A DNA stretch of 42,967 nucleotides, taken from positions 1 to 42,967 of the forward strand of contig CAMAWG010000017.1 of assembly GCA_945861855.1 (NCBI GenBank), read 5' to 3'. Positions 1 through 8,176 of this stretch are shown here, in pieces. This stretch comes from Rhodoplanes serenus (GTDB lineage Bacteria; Pseudomonadota; Alphaproteobacteria; Rhizobiales; Xanthobacteraceae). The notes under the pieces were generated by a model. The model searched no databases and was not told the origin of the DNA. It saw only the letters and a list, made by a program, of their open reading frames with translations. Every line of letters starts with the position of its first letter. Position 1 is the stretch's first letter. The position numbers and the translations under genes are program-made.

Positions 1-64
1 TCAGGTCACTCGGGTATCGCAACTTGCTGCGGTCGTAACGTCCGCGGTTCTTCGCCGTCCACAT
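1..64 (-). CDS. IS5-family transposase, N-terminal fragment
   Basis: The minus strand from the ATG at 62-64 reads MWTAKNRGRYDRSKLRYPSD and continues in frame to the window edge with no stop. This opening is typical of IS5-family transposases that begin MWTxxNRxRYDRxxLRYPSDLTDEEW. A good ribosome binding site (GGAGGG) lies just upstream at about 70-76. Only 21 codons are visible, so the DDE catalytic residues cannot be checked and it is unknown whether the gene is intact. Confidence 0.6.
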   Translation of the reverse strand, partial: MWTAKNRGRYDRSKLRYPSDL

Positions 65-143
65 CGGTGACCCTCCTCGAATCAGGCCACCACTCTTGAA
101 TCACAACTGATTCAAGGAATTCAAATTGTTCCCGGACAGACAC
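1..143 (-). mobile_element. End of an IS5-family insertion sequence (partial, cut by window edge)
   Basis: The first 64 bases encode the start of an IS5-family transposase on the minus strand, so the element extends out of the window to the left. The likely outer end is the segment at 127-143, which read on the minus strand begins GTGTCTGTCCGGGAACA; it is followed outward by TTA, a plausible TNA-type target triplet. The terminal repeat is inferred, because the opposite end is not in the window and cannot be compared. Confidence 0.55.
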
Positions 144-287
144 TTAGAACGGAACCTTTGTAAAGGAAGCCAATAGACCAATTTCCGGAAAAAAACATCC
201 CTGGATTCACCTCTTTAGTTGGTCTATGGCTTCGCCGCCGGTGCGCCGCATCAGTTCGCCGTTCGCGCGGATTTCGACCCGGAGGGG

Positions 288-1331
288 ATGTTGAAAGTCG
301 AGAGCGTCAAGCCACCCAAGGCGGCCGCGGACCCCGGATCGCTGCACAAGAAGATGATGCAGCTTCTCTCGAGCCTGTGGGTCACGCACGCCATTGGGAC
401 GTTTGCCCGCCTCGGGCTTGCGGATGCGATGGAAGCCGGCGCCGACAACGCCGAAGCGATCGCCAGGCCCCGCGGCCTCGTCACCGACCGCGTCTATCGC
501 CTGCTGCGCGCGCTCTCGACCTGCGGCATCGTCACCGAAAGCGCCGGCGGCACGTTCGCGCTGACGCCGCTCGGGCGCATGCTGACGTCGAACGCGCCGA
601 ACTCCATGCGCACGTCGGCGGAGCTGCTCACCGAATACAACGGCGAAATCTGGGGCCACCTCGATGGCGCGCTGGAAGGCGGGATCGCGTTCGAGGCGCT
701 GAAGGGCAAGCCGCTGTTCAACTGGCTGCACGCCAATCCCGAGGAAGGCGCGCGCTTTCAGCGCATGATGGTCGAGGTGCATTCGCCGGAGACGCCGGCC
801 ATCGTCGCTGCCTACGACTTCTCGCAGTTCAAGCACATCATCGACGTCGGCGGCGGGCACGGCATGCTGCTGTCGGCGATCATCGCCGCGCATCCCGACG
901 TGCGCGGCACGCTGTTCGATCTGCAGGAGGGCGTCGACGCGGCCTTGCGCGGCGCGGGCGGTCCGCTGCCCGGCGTGACGTTCACCGCCGGCGACGTGTT
1001 CGATTCGGTGCCGGAGGGGGCCGACGCCTATCTGTTCCGCCACTTGCTGCACGACTACGACGACGACGACTGTATCAAGGTGCTCAAGAACGTGCGCCGC
1101 GCCATGAAGCCCGCTTCGCGTGTGCTTGTATTGGAAAAGACCGTGCCGACCGACGATACGCCCGGTCCCGGCCGCTGGCTCGATCTGCATGTGATGCTGC
1201 TGACCGGCGGCCGCGAGCGCACCGTGCCGGAGTATGCCGCGCTGTTCGGCAAGTCCGGACTCCGTCTTGAGCGCGTCCTGCCGACCGCGCATCCGGCGGT
1301 CGAGATCATCGAAGTGGTCGCCGCTTCATGA
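288..1331 (+). CDS. SAM-dependent O-methyltransferase (COMT / hydroxyneurosporene-methyltransferase type)
   Basis: The protein (about 347 aa) has the two-part layout of class II small-molecule O-methyltransferases. An N-terminal helical dimerisation domain (SSLWVTHAIGTFARLGLADA) precedes a Rossmann SAM domain. Motif I is IIDVGGGHGMLL, the catalytic-region motif is FRHLLHDYDDDD with the HD pair that carries the general-base histidine, and the family C-terminal signature is GGRERTVPEYAALFGKSGL. The start is uncertain: ATG at 288 fits family length, a TTG at 219 directly follows an in-frame TAG, and neither has a well-spaced ribosome binding site. The IS end lies only about 145 bp upstream, so the native promoter or N-terminus may have been displaced. 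It precedes an aryl-CoA ligase, suggesting a phenolic substrate; this is inference. Confidence 0.8.
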   Translation: MLKVESVKPPKAAADPGSLHKKMMQLLSSLWVTHAIGTFARLGLADAMEAGADNAEAIARPRGLVTDRVYRLLRALSTCGIVTESAGGTFALTPLGRMLTSNAPNSMRTSAELLTEYNGEIWGHLDGALEGGIAFEALKGKPLFNWLHANPEEGARFQRMMVEVHSPETPAIVAAYDFSQFKHIIDVGGGHGMLLSAIIAAHPDVRGTLFDLQEGVDAALRGAGGPLPGVTFTAGDVFDSVPEGADAYLFRHLLHDYDDDDCIKVLKNVRRAMKPASRVLVLEKTVPTDDTPGPGRWLDLHVMLLTGGRERTVPEYAALFGKSGLRLERVLPTAHPAVEIIEVVAAS

Positions 1332-1351
1332 GCGCGCGCCGTCCGCAATGA
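1328..1351 (+). other. Seven-codon leader ORF bridging the methyltransferase and the CoA ligase
   Basis: An ATG at 1328 overlaps the methyltransferase stop as ATGA, reads MSARRPQ, and ends at a TGA (1349-1351) that overlaps the ligase ATG (1348) as a second ATGA. Two consecutive stop/start overlaps could let ribosomes re-initiate from one gene into the next. There is no independent evidence that it is translated. Confidence 0.25.
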
Positions 1352-2886
1352 ATGCTGTCGAGTACTGCCTGCTCCACGGGCTCAAGGTCGCGGGGCCCGA
1401 GCATCCGGCGCTCCTGAGCGCGGGCGAGACCCTGAGCTACGGCGCGCTGGCCGCGCGCGTGAGCCAGTTCGCGGCGGGACTGCGCGGGGAGGGCGTGCGC
1501 CCCGGCGATCGCGTCGCCATGCTGATGCTGGACACGCCCGACATCGTTGCGATGCATCTTGCCGCTATGGCCGCGGGCGCCGTCGCCGTCGCGGTGTCGA
1601 GCCGCGCCAGCGCCGAGGAGCTGAAACAGATTCTCAGCATCGTCCGGCCTGCGGTGCTGACGATCGACGGTGAATTCGAAGGTCTTGCCGCGCCCGCCAT
1701 CGCCGCGGCCTCGCCGCGGACGAAGTCGATCCGGCGCGAGCGCGAGCTTGCCGCATGGAAGTCCGCGCCCGCCGCTCCGCTCGTGCCGGTGCCGCGCAAG
1801 CCCGGCGATGCGGCGTTCTGGGTGATGACCTCGGGCACGACAGGCGTGACCAAGGCGGTCGAGCATCATCACCGCAACGTCGGCATGTGCGGGGAGTACT
1901 ACGAGCAGGTGCTCGGCTGCACCGCGAACGACCGACTGTTCGCGACCTCGCGCTTTCATTTCGCCTATGCGATCGGCAACATGTTCGCGGGCCTGCGGAT
2001 GGGGGCGGGCAATGTCCTGCTGGAGCGCTGGGCCACCGCGCCAAGCGTCGCCGAGACCGTGGAGCGCTTCAGGCCGACCGTGCTGCTCAGCGTTCCTGCC
2101 GTCTATCACCGGCTGCTCGAAGCGGGACTCGCTTCGACCGCGCCGTTCCGCGCGCTACGCCATTTCGTCTCGGCCGGCGAGCGCATGCCGCCGCAGATCT
2201 GGACGGCGTGGGAAGAGGCGAGCGGCCATCCGATCCTCGACGGGCTGGGCTGCTCGGAATGCGTCTACATGATCATCGGCAACGCGCCGGCGCGCCGGAA
2301 GCCCGGCTCGTCCGGCCATGCCATGCCGAGCGTGGAGCTTCGCATCGTCGACGAAGGCGGCGCGCTCGTCGGCGCGGCCGACACCACGGGCCGCCTCGAA
2401 GTGCGCATGCCCTCGATCTGCGAAGGCTACCGCCTGGCCGAACCGAAGGCCGGAGAAGCGCCGCAGCGGCCGGCCGAGCAGTTCCGGCCGGACGGCTGGT
2501 TCGCGACCGGCGACGAGTATCTGCGCGACGCCGAGGGCTTCTACCATCACCGCGGCCGCACCGGCGACATGCTGCGCGTTTCCGGCATCTGGATTTCGCC
2601 GGCTGAGATCGAGGACGCGCTCGCGGGTCAGGCCGGGGTCGCCGAGAGCGCTGCCGTGCTGGGCGAGAGCGAGATCGGGCTTGCCGAGATCGTGCTTTAT
2701 GTCGTGCCGGCGGCAGGCGCGGAGGATACGGCTGCGACGGGCGCGGCGCGCGAATGCCTCGCGCGGGTGCTGCCGGGCTACAAGCAGCCGCGGCGCTTCG
2801 AGGCGGTCGCCGATCTGCCGCGCACCGCCACCGGCAAGGTCCAGCGCCACAAGCTGCGCGAGCGGCTGCGGCGCGATCCGCATTGA
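1348..2886 (+). CDS. Aryl/acyl-CoA ligase of the benzoate-CoA ligase type
   Basis: A 512-aa ANL-superfamily adenylating enzyme, expected to convert a carboxylic acid, ATP and CoA to an acyl-CoA, AMP and PPi. Visible motifs in order: the phosphate-binding loop MTSGTTGVTKAV, the aromatic-binding region FHFAYAIGN, the A5-type motif LDGLGCSECVYMI, the ATP-ribose motif DGWFATGDEY, the hinge RTGDMLRVSGIWISPAEIE, and the C-terminal catalytic lysine in PRTATGKVQRHKL. The GLGCSE segment and overall length resemble benzoate- and hydroxybenzoate-CoA ligases more than fatty acyl ligases. The ATG at 1348 is chosen because it is the first in-frame start after the methyltransferase stop and matches family N-termini. 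The exact acid is unknown. Confidence 0.85.
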   Translation: MNAVEYCLLHGLKVAGPEHPALLSAGETLSYGALAARVSQFAAGLRGEGVRPGDRVAMLMLDTPDIVAMHLAAMAAGAVAVAVSSRASAEELKQILSIVRPAVLTIDGEFEGLAAPAIAAASPRTKSIRRERELAAWKSAPAAPLVPVPRKPGDAAFWVMTSGTTGVTKAVEHHHRNVGMCGEYYEQVLGCTANDRLFATSRFHFAYAIGNMFAGLRMGAGNVLLERWATAPSVAETVERFRPTVLLSVPAVYHRLLEAGLASTAPFRALRHFVSAGERMPPQIWTAWEEASGHPILDGLGCSECVYMIIGNAPARRKPGSSGHAMPSVELRIVDEGGALVGAADTTGRLEVRMPSICEGYRLAEPKAGEAPQRPAEQFRPDGWFATGDEYLRDAEGFYHHRGRTGDMLRVSGIWISPAEIEDALAGQAGVAESAAVLGESEIGLAEIVLYVVPAAGAEDTAATGAARECLARVLPGYKQPRRFEAVADLPRTATGKVQRHKLRERLRRDPH

Positions 2887-2894
2887 GGCTGGCG

Positions 2895-4139
2895 ATGGCT
2901 GCGACGACCGATGGCAGCGCAGATGCTTTGATCCGGCGGCGGCATGTCCTCTACGTCGAGGGCTACGATCCGCAGGGCGCGGAGGGCTATCACAATCTGT
3001 TCAGCCGCTCGTTCCGGCGCTTCCTGAAGAACTGGCCGCTGCAGACCGCCATCGGCGACCTCAAGATCGATTCCGAAGACCTCGCGCACTGGACCGTCGA
3101 CGCCGCCGGGCCGAACTGGCAGGTCGCGACCCGCTACGATTTCCTGCGCCAGGAGCAGATGATTCGCGCCAACATGGCGGAGCCAATGTGGCGGCAGGTG
3201 CCGCGCGCGCTCGGCTGGGCGCTGAATTATCTCTTCACCGGCACATTGTTTCGCGCGTACCGCGCCTCGCACCAGTACGGCATCGCGCTGACGCTGTTCC
3301 AGGCGATGCTGTTCTGGTGGCTCGCGCTCTCCGGATTGGCCGGCTGGCTCATCGCGTGGCTAGCGATGCGGTTCGCGGAGGCGCCGCTCGCGCTCGGCGT
3401 GGCGATCGGCATCGCGGCGGCGCTCGTCTGCTTTCGGCTGCTGCGTCCCTTGGCGAACCGATTGTTCGTGGTGCAGATCAACAGCCACTGGCCGTATCTC
3501 CTGGAATACGCGCGAGACCAACGGCCGTCCTGCTGGGATCGCTGCATCGAAGCGGGCGCCGCCCGCCTCGTCGCGGTCGCCCGCGCCAACGCGGCCGACG
3601 AGATCGTGGTGGTCGGCCACTCCGGCGGCGGCGTCACCGGCCCCGCGGTGGTGGCGCGCGCGCTCGAACTCGATCCGGACCTGGGCCGCCACGGCCCGCG
3701 CGTCGTGTTGCTGACGCCAGGCTCGCTGATGCCGGGGATCGGGCTGCACCGCGCGGCCACCCGGGTGCACCGCGACATCGCCCGCATCGCGGTCGAGCCG
3801 TCGATCCTCTGGATCGACGTGCAGGCGCGCGCCGACGTGCTGAACTTCTACCTGTTCGATCCGGTGGCCGGGATCGGCATCGATGCAGGCCCCGCGCGCT
3901 GCAATCCGCTCATCTGGGTCGTGCGGCTGCGCGATATGCTGGCGCCGGAGTTCTTCGACAAGCTGCGCCGCAGCGTGTTTCGCATGCACTACCAGTTCAT
4001 CATGGCGAACGACATCCGGGCGCCCTACGAATACATGATGCTGGTGTGCGGGCCCGTTCCGGTCGAGCAATGGGCGCGGCGCGGCTCCGAGATTCTCGCG
4101 CGCTTTGCCGACGACGCGACCTATCGCTCGCCTACTTGA
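2895..4139 (+). CDS. Predicted membrane-associated alpha/beta-hydrolase
   Basis: A 414-aa protein starting 8 bases after the ligase stop, so probably cotranscribed. The N-terminus (RHVLYVEGYDPQGAEGYHNL) looks like a first beta strand with an oxyanion-type turn. Two hydrophobic stretches follow, about residues 135-160 and 170-190, that could form a membrane hairpin. The nucleophile-elbow motif EIVVVGHSGGGVTG then places a candidate serine near residue 240. Catalytic Asp and His cannot be assigned with confidence. I do not recognise a named family. The GxSxGG motif supports a lipase/esterase fold, but the substrate is unknown. Its last 8 bases overlap the convergent SDR gene. Confidence 0.75.
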   Translation: MAATTDGSADALIRRRHVLYVEGYDPQGAEGYHNLFSRSFRRFLKNWPLQTAIGDLKIDSEDLAHWTVDAAGPNWQVATRYDFLRQEQMIRANMAEPMWRQVPRALGWALNYLFTGTLFRAYRASHQYGIALTLFQAMLFWWLALSGLAGWLIAWLAMRFAEAPLALGVAIGIAAALVCFRLLRPLANRLFVVQINSHWPYLLEYARDQRPSCWDRCIEAGAARLVAVARANAADEIVVVGHSGGGVTGPAVVARALELDPDLGRHGPRVVLLTPGSLMPGIGLHRAATRVHRDIARIAVEPSILWIDVQARADVLNFYLFDPVAGIGIDAGPARCNPLIWVVRLRDMLAPEFFDKLRRSVFRMHYQFIMANDIRAPYEYMMLVCGPVPVEQWARRGSEILARFADDATYRSPT

Positions 4140-4920
4140 GATCGGAGCGGGTGGCGGCGCGCGTCAGCCCGAGCACCAGCCGCCGCGGCAGCAGACGCGC
4201 CAGCAGCGCCGCGATCTTGTTGCCGGAGCCCGGCAGCACGACGCGCTTGCCGCGCATCAGCCCGTCATAGCCGTCGCGCGCGACGCGGAGCGCGGTGCGC
4301 GACAGGAGGTGCGGGAAATGGTTCTCGGGGATGCCCGCCCGCGCCATGAATTCGGTCTCGACCGGGCCGGGGCACAGCGCCGTGACCCGCACACCCCGGT
4401 GGGCCAGCTCGCGGTGCAGCGCCTCGCTGAACGACAGCACATAGGCCTTGGTGGCGTGATAGACGGCCATCCCCGGCCCCGGCATGAAGCTCGCGACCGA
4501 GGCGACGTTGAGAATGCCGCCGTTGTGGCGCGCGAGGCTCTCGACGAAGCGCAGCGACAGGTCGGTCAGCACGCGCACATTGACGTCGATCATCGAAAGC
4601 TGCTGCTTGCGATCGAGGCTCGCCGCGGCGCCCATCAGACCGAAGCCCGCGTTGTTGACCACGAACCGCGGCTCAAGCCCGCTCTCGCGCAATTCATCCT
4701 CGATCCGCGCGGCGGCGTCGGGCAGCGCGAGATCGATGGCGATGACATGCGGCCGGGCGTGGCCGCGCTCCTCGATCTTGTCGGCCAGCATTTTGAGCTG
4801 CGGCGCGCGGCGCGCGACCAGCACCAGCGCATGGCCGTTGTCGGCGAACACGCCGGCCAGCGCCGCGCCGATGCCGGCGGACGCGCCGGTGATCAGGGCG
4901 ACGGGTTTGAGGTCCGGCAT
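4132..4920 (-). CDS. Short-chain dehydrogenase/reductase (classical SDR)
   Basis: A 262-aa classical SDR. It has the cofactor motif TGASAGIG near residue 12, the NNAG structural motif, the catalytic serine region NVASVAS, the YHATK catalytic Tyr/Lys pair and the LCPGPVETEF segment. The arginine pair after the second strand (LVARR) suggests NADP(H) preference, which is inference. It starts 4 bases after the thioesterase stop, so it is the last gene of the minus-strand hydroxycinnamate-type operon. It resembles the broad DltE/YdfG-like group whose substrates are usually unknown; a role as an aromatic alcohol or aldehyde reductase is possible but unproven. Confidence 0.85.
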   Translation of the reverse strand: MPDLKPVALITGASAGIGAALAGVFADNGHALVLVARRAPQLKMLADKIEERGHARPHVIAIDLALPDAAARIEDELRESGLEPRFVVNNAGFGLMGAAASLDRKQQLSMIDVNVRVLTDLSLRFVESLARHNGGILNVASVASFMPGPGMAVYHATKAYVLSFSEALHRELAHRGVRVTALCPGPVETEFMARAGIPENHFPHLLSRTALRVARDGYDGLMRGKRVVLPGSGNKIAALLARLLPRRLVLGLTRAATRSDLK

Positions 4921-4924
4921 GACG

Positions 4925-5347
4925 TTACGCTCCCGCGAACTTCGCGATCACCTCTTGCGGGATGGGCTTGGCGCGGATCTTTTCCGGATCGTCGGGATTG
5001 CGCTCGGCCCAGACGCGGGTGTCGAGGCACTCGACGCAAAGCTCACCATTCAGCGTGATGCGGTGCTGCACGTCGAAGCTCGAGCGGCGGAATTCCGTGA
5101 CCTTGGTCTCGATCACCACGTCGTCGCCGAACTTGGTGGGCTTGAGGAAGCGCGCCCGCGTGTCCACCATTGGATAGCCCTGGAACTCGTAGTGGCGGGT
5201 GAACTGGTACTTGCTCATGCCCAGCGCCTGGGAGAACAGCGCGGTGGTGCAGGAATCGAACATTGCGAAATAGCGCGGGAAGAACACGATTCCAGCCGGG
5301 TCGCAGTCGCCCCATTCGATGCGCGCGTTTCGCGTGTAGATCATCAT
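4925..5347 (-). CDS. Acyl-CoA thioesterase, 4-hydroxybenzoyl-CoA thioesterase type
   Basis: A 140-aa hot-dog-fold protein. The N-terminal motif IEWGDCDPAGIVFFPRYF matches the active-site helix of the Pseudomonas 4-hydroxybenzoyl-CoA thioesterase, in which the Asp of GDCDPAGIV is catalytic. It lies 10 bases after the HSD10-like dehydrogenase and 4 bases before the SDR gene, so it is in an operon with a CoA-ester pathway. In context it would release a free hydroxybenzoate from hydroxybenzoyl-CoA made by thiolysis of a hydroxycinnamoyl-CoA. Related YbgC-like enzymes accept other acyl-CoAs, so the substrate is inferred. The start could be either of two adjacent ATG codons. Confidence 0.85.
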   Translation of the reverse strand: MMIYTRNARIEWGDCDPAGIVFFPRYFAMFDSCTTALFSQALGMSKYQFTRHYEFQGYPMVDTRARFLKPTKFGDDVVIETKVTEFRRSSFDVQHRITLNGELCVECLDTRVWAERNPDDPEKIRAKPIPQEVIAKFAGA

Positions 5348-5357
5348 CCGCTTGATC

Positions 5358-6119
5358 TCACCGCGGCGCCATGCGGAGCGCGCCGTCGAGCCGGATCACC
5401 TCGCCGTTGAGGTAGTTGCTGCGCAGGATGAACAGCACGAGCTCGGCGTATTCGCGCGGCTCGCCGAGGCGCTTGGGAAACGGCACCGAGGCGCCGAGCG
5501 AGTCCTGCGCCGCCTGCGGCAGCGCTTTGAGCATCGGCGTGCCGAAGATGCCCGGCGCGATCGCCATCACCCGGATGCCGAACTGCGACAGCTCGCGCGC
5601 CACGGGAATGGTCAGCGCGGCGACCCCGCCCTTGGAGGCGGCGTAGGGCGCCTGGCCGATCTGGCCCTCGTAGGCCGCGACCGAGGCGGTCGAGACGATC
5701 ACGCCGCGCTCGCCGTCGGCGAGCGGCGTCACGTTCTGCATGTCGGCTGCGACCAGCCGCATCATGTTGAAGGTGCCGGTGAGGTTGACCGCGATGATCT
5801 TCTCGAAATCGGACAGCGGCATCGGCCCGTCGCGGCCGACCATGCGCTTGGCAGGTCCGACGCCGGCGCAATTGATCAGGATGCGCGCCGGGCCGTTTTT
5901 GTCGCGCGCCTCCTTGAGCGCGGCCACGGCGGCGTCGGAGCTCGTGACGTCGCAGCGGATGGCGATGCCGCCGATTTTCGCGGCCACCTCCTTCGCGCCG
6001 TCCAGGTTGATGTCGAGGCAGGCGACCTTGACGCCGGCCGTCGCGAGATGCGCCGCGGTCTCGGCGCCGAGGCCGGAGGCTGCTCCGGTGACGATGGCGG
6101 CGTGTCCTTTGGGGTCCAT
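5358..6119 (-). CDS. 3-Hydroxyacyl-CoA dehydrogenase of the HSD17B10 type (SDR)
   Basis: A 253-aa SDR with the TGAASGLG cofactor loop and CLDIN at the second strand, where the Asp favours NAD+. It also has ILINCAGVG, VNLTGTFNMMRL, the catalytic serine region VSTASVAAYEG, YAASKGG and the C-terminal PFPKRLGEPREYAELV. The VNLTGTFN and PFPKRLG segments are characteristic of type II 3-hydroxyacyl-CoA dehydrogenases related to human HSD10. It would oxidise a beta-hydroxyacyl-CoA, fitting between the enoyl-CoA hydratase and the thiolase encoded nearby. The start ATG at 6119 matches family length; repeat A1 lies directly upstream, between this gene and the CoA synthetase. Confidence 0.88.
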   Translation of the reverse strand: MDPKGHAAIVTGAASGLGAETAAHLATAGVKVACLDINLDGAKEVAAKIGGIAIRCDVTSSDAAVAALKEARDKNGPARILINCAGVGPAKRMVGRDGPMPLSDFEKIIAVNLTGTFNMMRLVAADMQNVTPLADGERGVIVSTASVAAYEGQIGQAPYAASKGGVAALTIPVARELSQFGIRVMAIAPGIFGTPMLKALPQAAQDSLGASVPFPKRLGEPREYAELVLFILRSNYLNGEVIRLDGALRMAPR

Positions 6120-6130
6120 TTCAGGCCTCT

Positions 6131-6273
6131 TGTCCCGGACGCGGTGCAGCGTGAGCGCGAAGCGCGAAACGACGCACCGCCGATCCGGGACCGTTCCAAA
6201 CTCCGCGCTTGCAACGATCCCGGGTCTGCAGCGCATCACTTCGCTTCGCTCGTGCAGCGCTGCGCCCGGGACA
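6131..6273. repeat. Intergenic palindromic repeat, family A copy 1
   Basis: Begins TGTCCCGGACGCGGTGCAGC and ends TGCGCCCGGGACA. It is two back-to-back hairpins with GTCCCGG/CCGGGAC arms, lying between the HSD10-like gene and the feruloyl-CoA synthase-like gene. It is in inverted orientation relative to copies 2-7, as the order of the two hairpins is swapped. Confidence 0.85.
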
Positions 6274-6298
6274 CATGCTGCACTTCACTGCGTTCATT

Positions 6299-8173
6299 TC
6301 ATTCTCCAATCGCGATCACGTTGGGAGACGGCGCGCTGGCATACAGTTCCTCGACCAGTGCCGCGCGGCGGGTCAGCACCGCGCGCTGGTTGATCGAGCC
6401 CTTGTCGGTGGCTTCGCCGGCGTCGAGCGAGGGCGGCTCGGCCATCAGGATCATCCGGCAGATGCGGGTCGAGCCGCCGGTGCTCTGCCGCGCCAGCGCA
6501 TTGAGCAGCCGCCGGAACTCGCCGCGCAGCTTCGCGTCGGCCAGCACCGCGGCGGGCGATGCGTCGGCGCCAAGGCCCGCAAGCCTACGGCAGGCCTCGA
6601 CATCGGGAAACACCAGCGCGGCGATGTCGTCGCGATTGATGCCGGCGATCACCGCGTCGCGCACGAGCGGCGCGCAGTGATCGACGAACTGCGCGCGGAG
6701 CGCGCCGGCGCTGACCCAGGTGCCGCTCGCGAGCTTGAAGTCTTCGGCGAGGCGGCCGTCGAACAGCAGGCCCTGGCTTGGATCGGACTCGTCGACGAAC
6801 TTGAGCGCGTCACCCATCTTGTAGAAGCCCTCGTCGTCGAAGGCCTCCTTGGTGAGGTCCGGCCGCCGCCAATAGCCGGGCGTGACGTTCGGCCCCTTGT
6901 AGCGGGCTTCGAGCTTGCCGTCGTGCGGCACGAGCTTCAGTTCCACGCCGCGCATGGGCACCCCGATATTGCCGGGCTGTTCGGACTCCCAGGTGCGTGC
7001 GAGAGCCGCGGGCGCCGTCTCGGTAGAGCCCAGGCTCGACAGGAAGATGATGCGCTCGCCCGTGGTCGCGACCGCCATCTGCTGAAGTTCGTCCCAGACA
7101 TGCCGCGCAAGACCTGCGCCTGCGTAGAACAGCACCTTGAGCTGGCTGAAAAAGTTTTGCCGCAATGCCGCGTCGCTGCGCAGATACGGCAGCAGCGTCT
7201 CGAAGCCCTTGGGAACGTTGAGATGGATGGTCGGCGCGATCTCGCGCAGGTTGCGCACGGTGGCTTCGATGGCGCCAGGCAAAGGCTTGCCTTCGTCGAT
7301 GTAGAACGAGCCGCCATTGTGCAGCACCATGCCGAAATCGTGGTTGCCGCCGAACGTATGGTTCCATGGTGGCCAGTCGACCAGGACCGGCGGCTCGTCG
7401 GTAATGAAGGCCAGGGTCGTGCAGATCATCGCTTGGTTCGAGCACAGCATGCGTTGCGTGTTGATGACGCCCTTGGGGTAGCCGGTGGAGCCCGAGGTGA
7501 ACAGGATTTTTGCCACGGTGTCGGGATCGACCTTCGCGTGAGCCGCCTCAACCGCGGCTGTCGGCTTTGCCGTGAGCAGATCGGCGAACAGCGTGGCGGG
7601 CCGCTCCGCCTGCGGGTTGGCCGTGATGGCGATCTCGACGTCGCGGGGGACTGTCGCTTCCAGCGCGCGTGCGAACGGCTTGCCGTCGGCGGCGAAGACA
7701 AGGCCGGGGGTGAGGATTTCGATGATGGCTTTGAGCTTGCCGAAGTCGCTCGAAATCAGCGAGTAGGGCACCGAGATCGGTGCATAGGGAACGCCGATCA
7801 TCATCGCCGCCAGCCCGAGCAAGGCGTGCTCGATGTCGTTGCCCGAGAGGATCGCAATCGGCCGCTCGGCCGAAAGCGGGCGCTGCAGCAGCGCTTGCGC
7901 GATGCTCCGCACCTGCGACAGCGTCTGCGCATACGTGAGCTTTCGCCACGATCCATCTGCGGCGCGCTGCGCCAGGAACACGCGGTCGGGCGCGGCCCCG
8001 GCCCAGTGCTCCAGGCGTTGTGTCAGCCGGTCAGGATAGGCTTCGAGCTTGTGCGGCGAGCGCAGAAGGATCGTGCCGTCGGCCTTGCGGTCGAGCAGCA
8101 CGTCGGCCGGCCCGAGCCGCACTGGGCGGAGCGGAGCGTCGGCTGCCTTCACCTCTCGCATCGCTTCAGCCAT
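6299..8173 (-). CDS. fcs: Feruloyl-CoA synthase-like hydroxycinnamate-CoA ligase
   Basis: A 624-aa ANL ligase, the length typical of bacterial feruloyl/p-coumaroyl-CoA synthases and longer than ordinary acyl-CoA ligases. Motifs: the P-loop ILFTSGSTGYPKGV near residue 220, the family-typical DWPPWNHTFGGNHDFG, the A5 region LSSLGSTETAPAA, and YKGPNVTPGYWRRPDLT followed by KMGDALKF. The domain arrangement matches the feruloyl-CoA synthase subgroup. Expected reaction: ferulate or p-coumarate + ATP + CoA to hydroxycinnamoyl-CoA. The gene starts 3 bases after the enoyl-CoA hydratase stop, which supports a shared pathway. Ferulate versus coumarate preference cannot be read from sequence. Confidence 0.85.
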   Translation of the reverse strand: MAEAMREVKAADAPLRPVRLGPADVLLDRKADGTILLRSPHKLEAYPDRLTQRLEHWAGAAPDRVFLAQRAADGSWRKLTYAQTLSQVRSIAQALLQRPLSAERPIAILSGNDIEHALLGLAAMMIGVPYAPISVPYSLISSDFGKLKAIIEILTPGLVFAADGKPFARALEATVPRDVEIAITANPQAERPATLFADLLTAKPTAAVEAAHAKVDPDTVAKILFTSGSTGYPKGVINTQRMLCSNQAMICTTLAFITDEPPVLVDWPPWNHTFGGNHDFGMVLHNGGSFYIDEGKPLPGAIEATVRNLREIAPTIHLNVPKGFETLLPYLRSDAALRQNFFSQLKVLFYAGAGLARHVWDELQQMAVATTGERIIFLSSLGSTETAPAALARTWESEQPGNIGVPMRGVELKLVPHDGKLEARYKGPNVTPGYWRRPDLTKEAFDDEGFYKMGDALKFVDESDPSQGLLFDGRLAEDFKLASGTWVSAGALRAQFVDHCAPLVRDAVIAGINRDDIAALVFPDVEACRRLAGLGADASPAAVLADAKLRGEFRRLLNALARQSTGGSTRICRMILMAEPPSLDAGEATDKGSINQRAVLTRRAALVEELYASAPSPNVIAIGE

Positions 8174-8176
8174 GGA

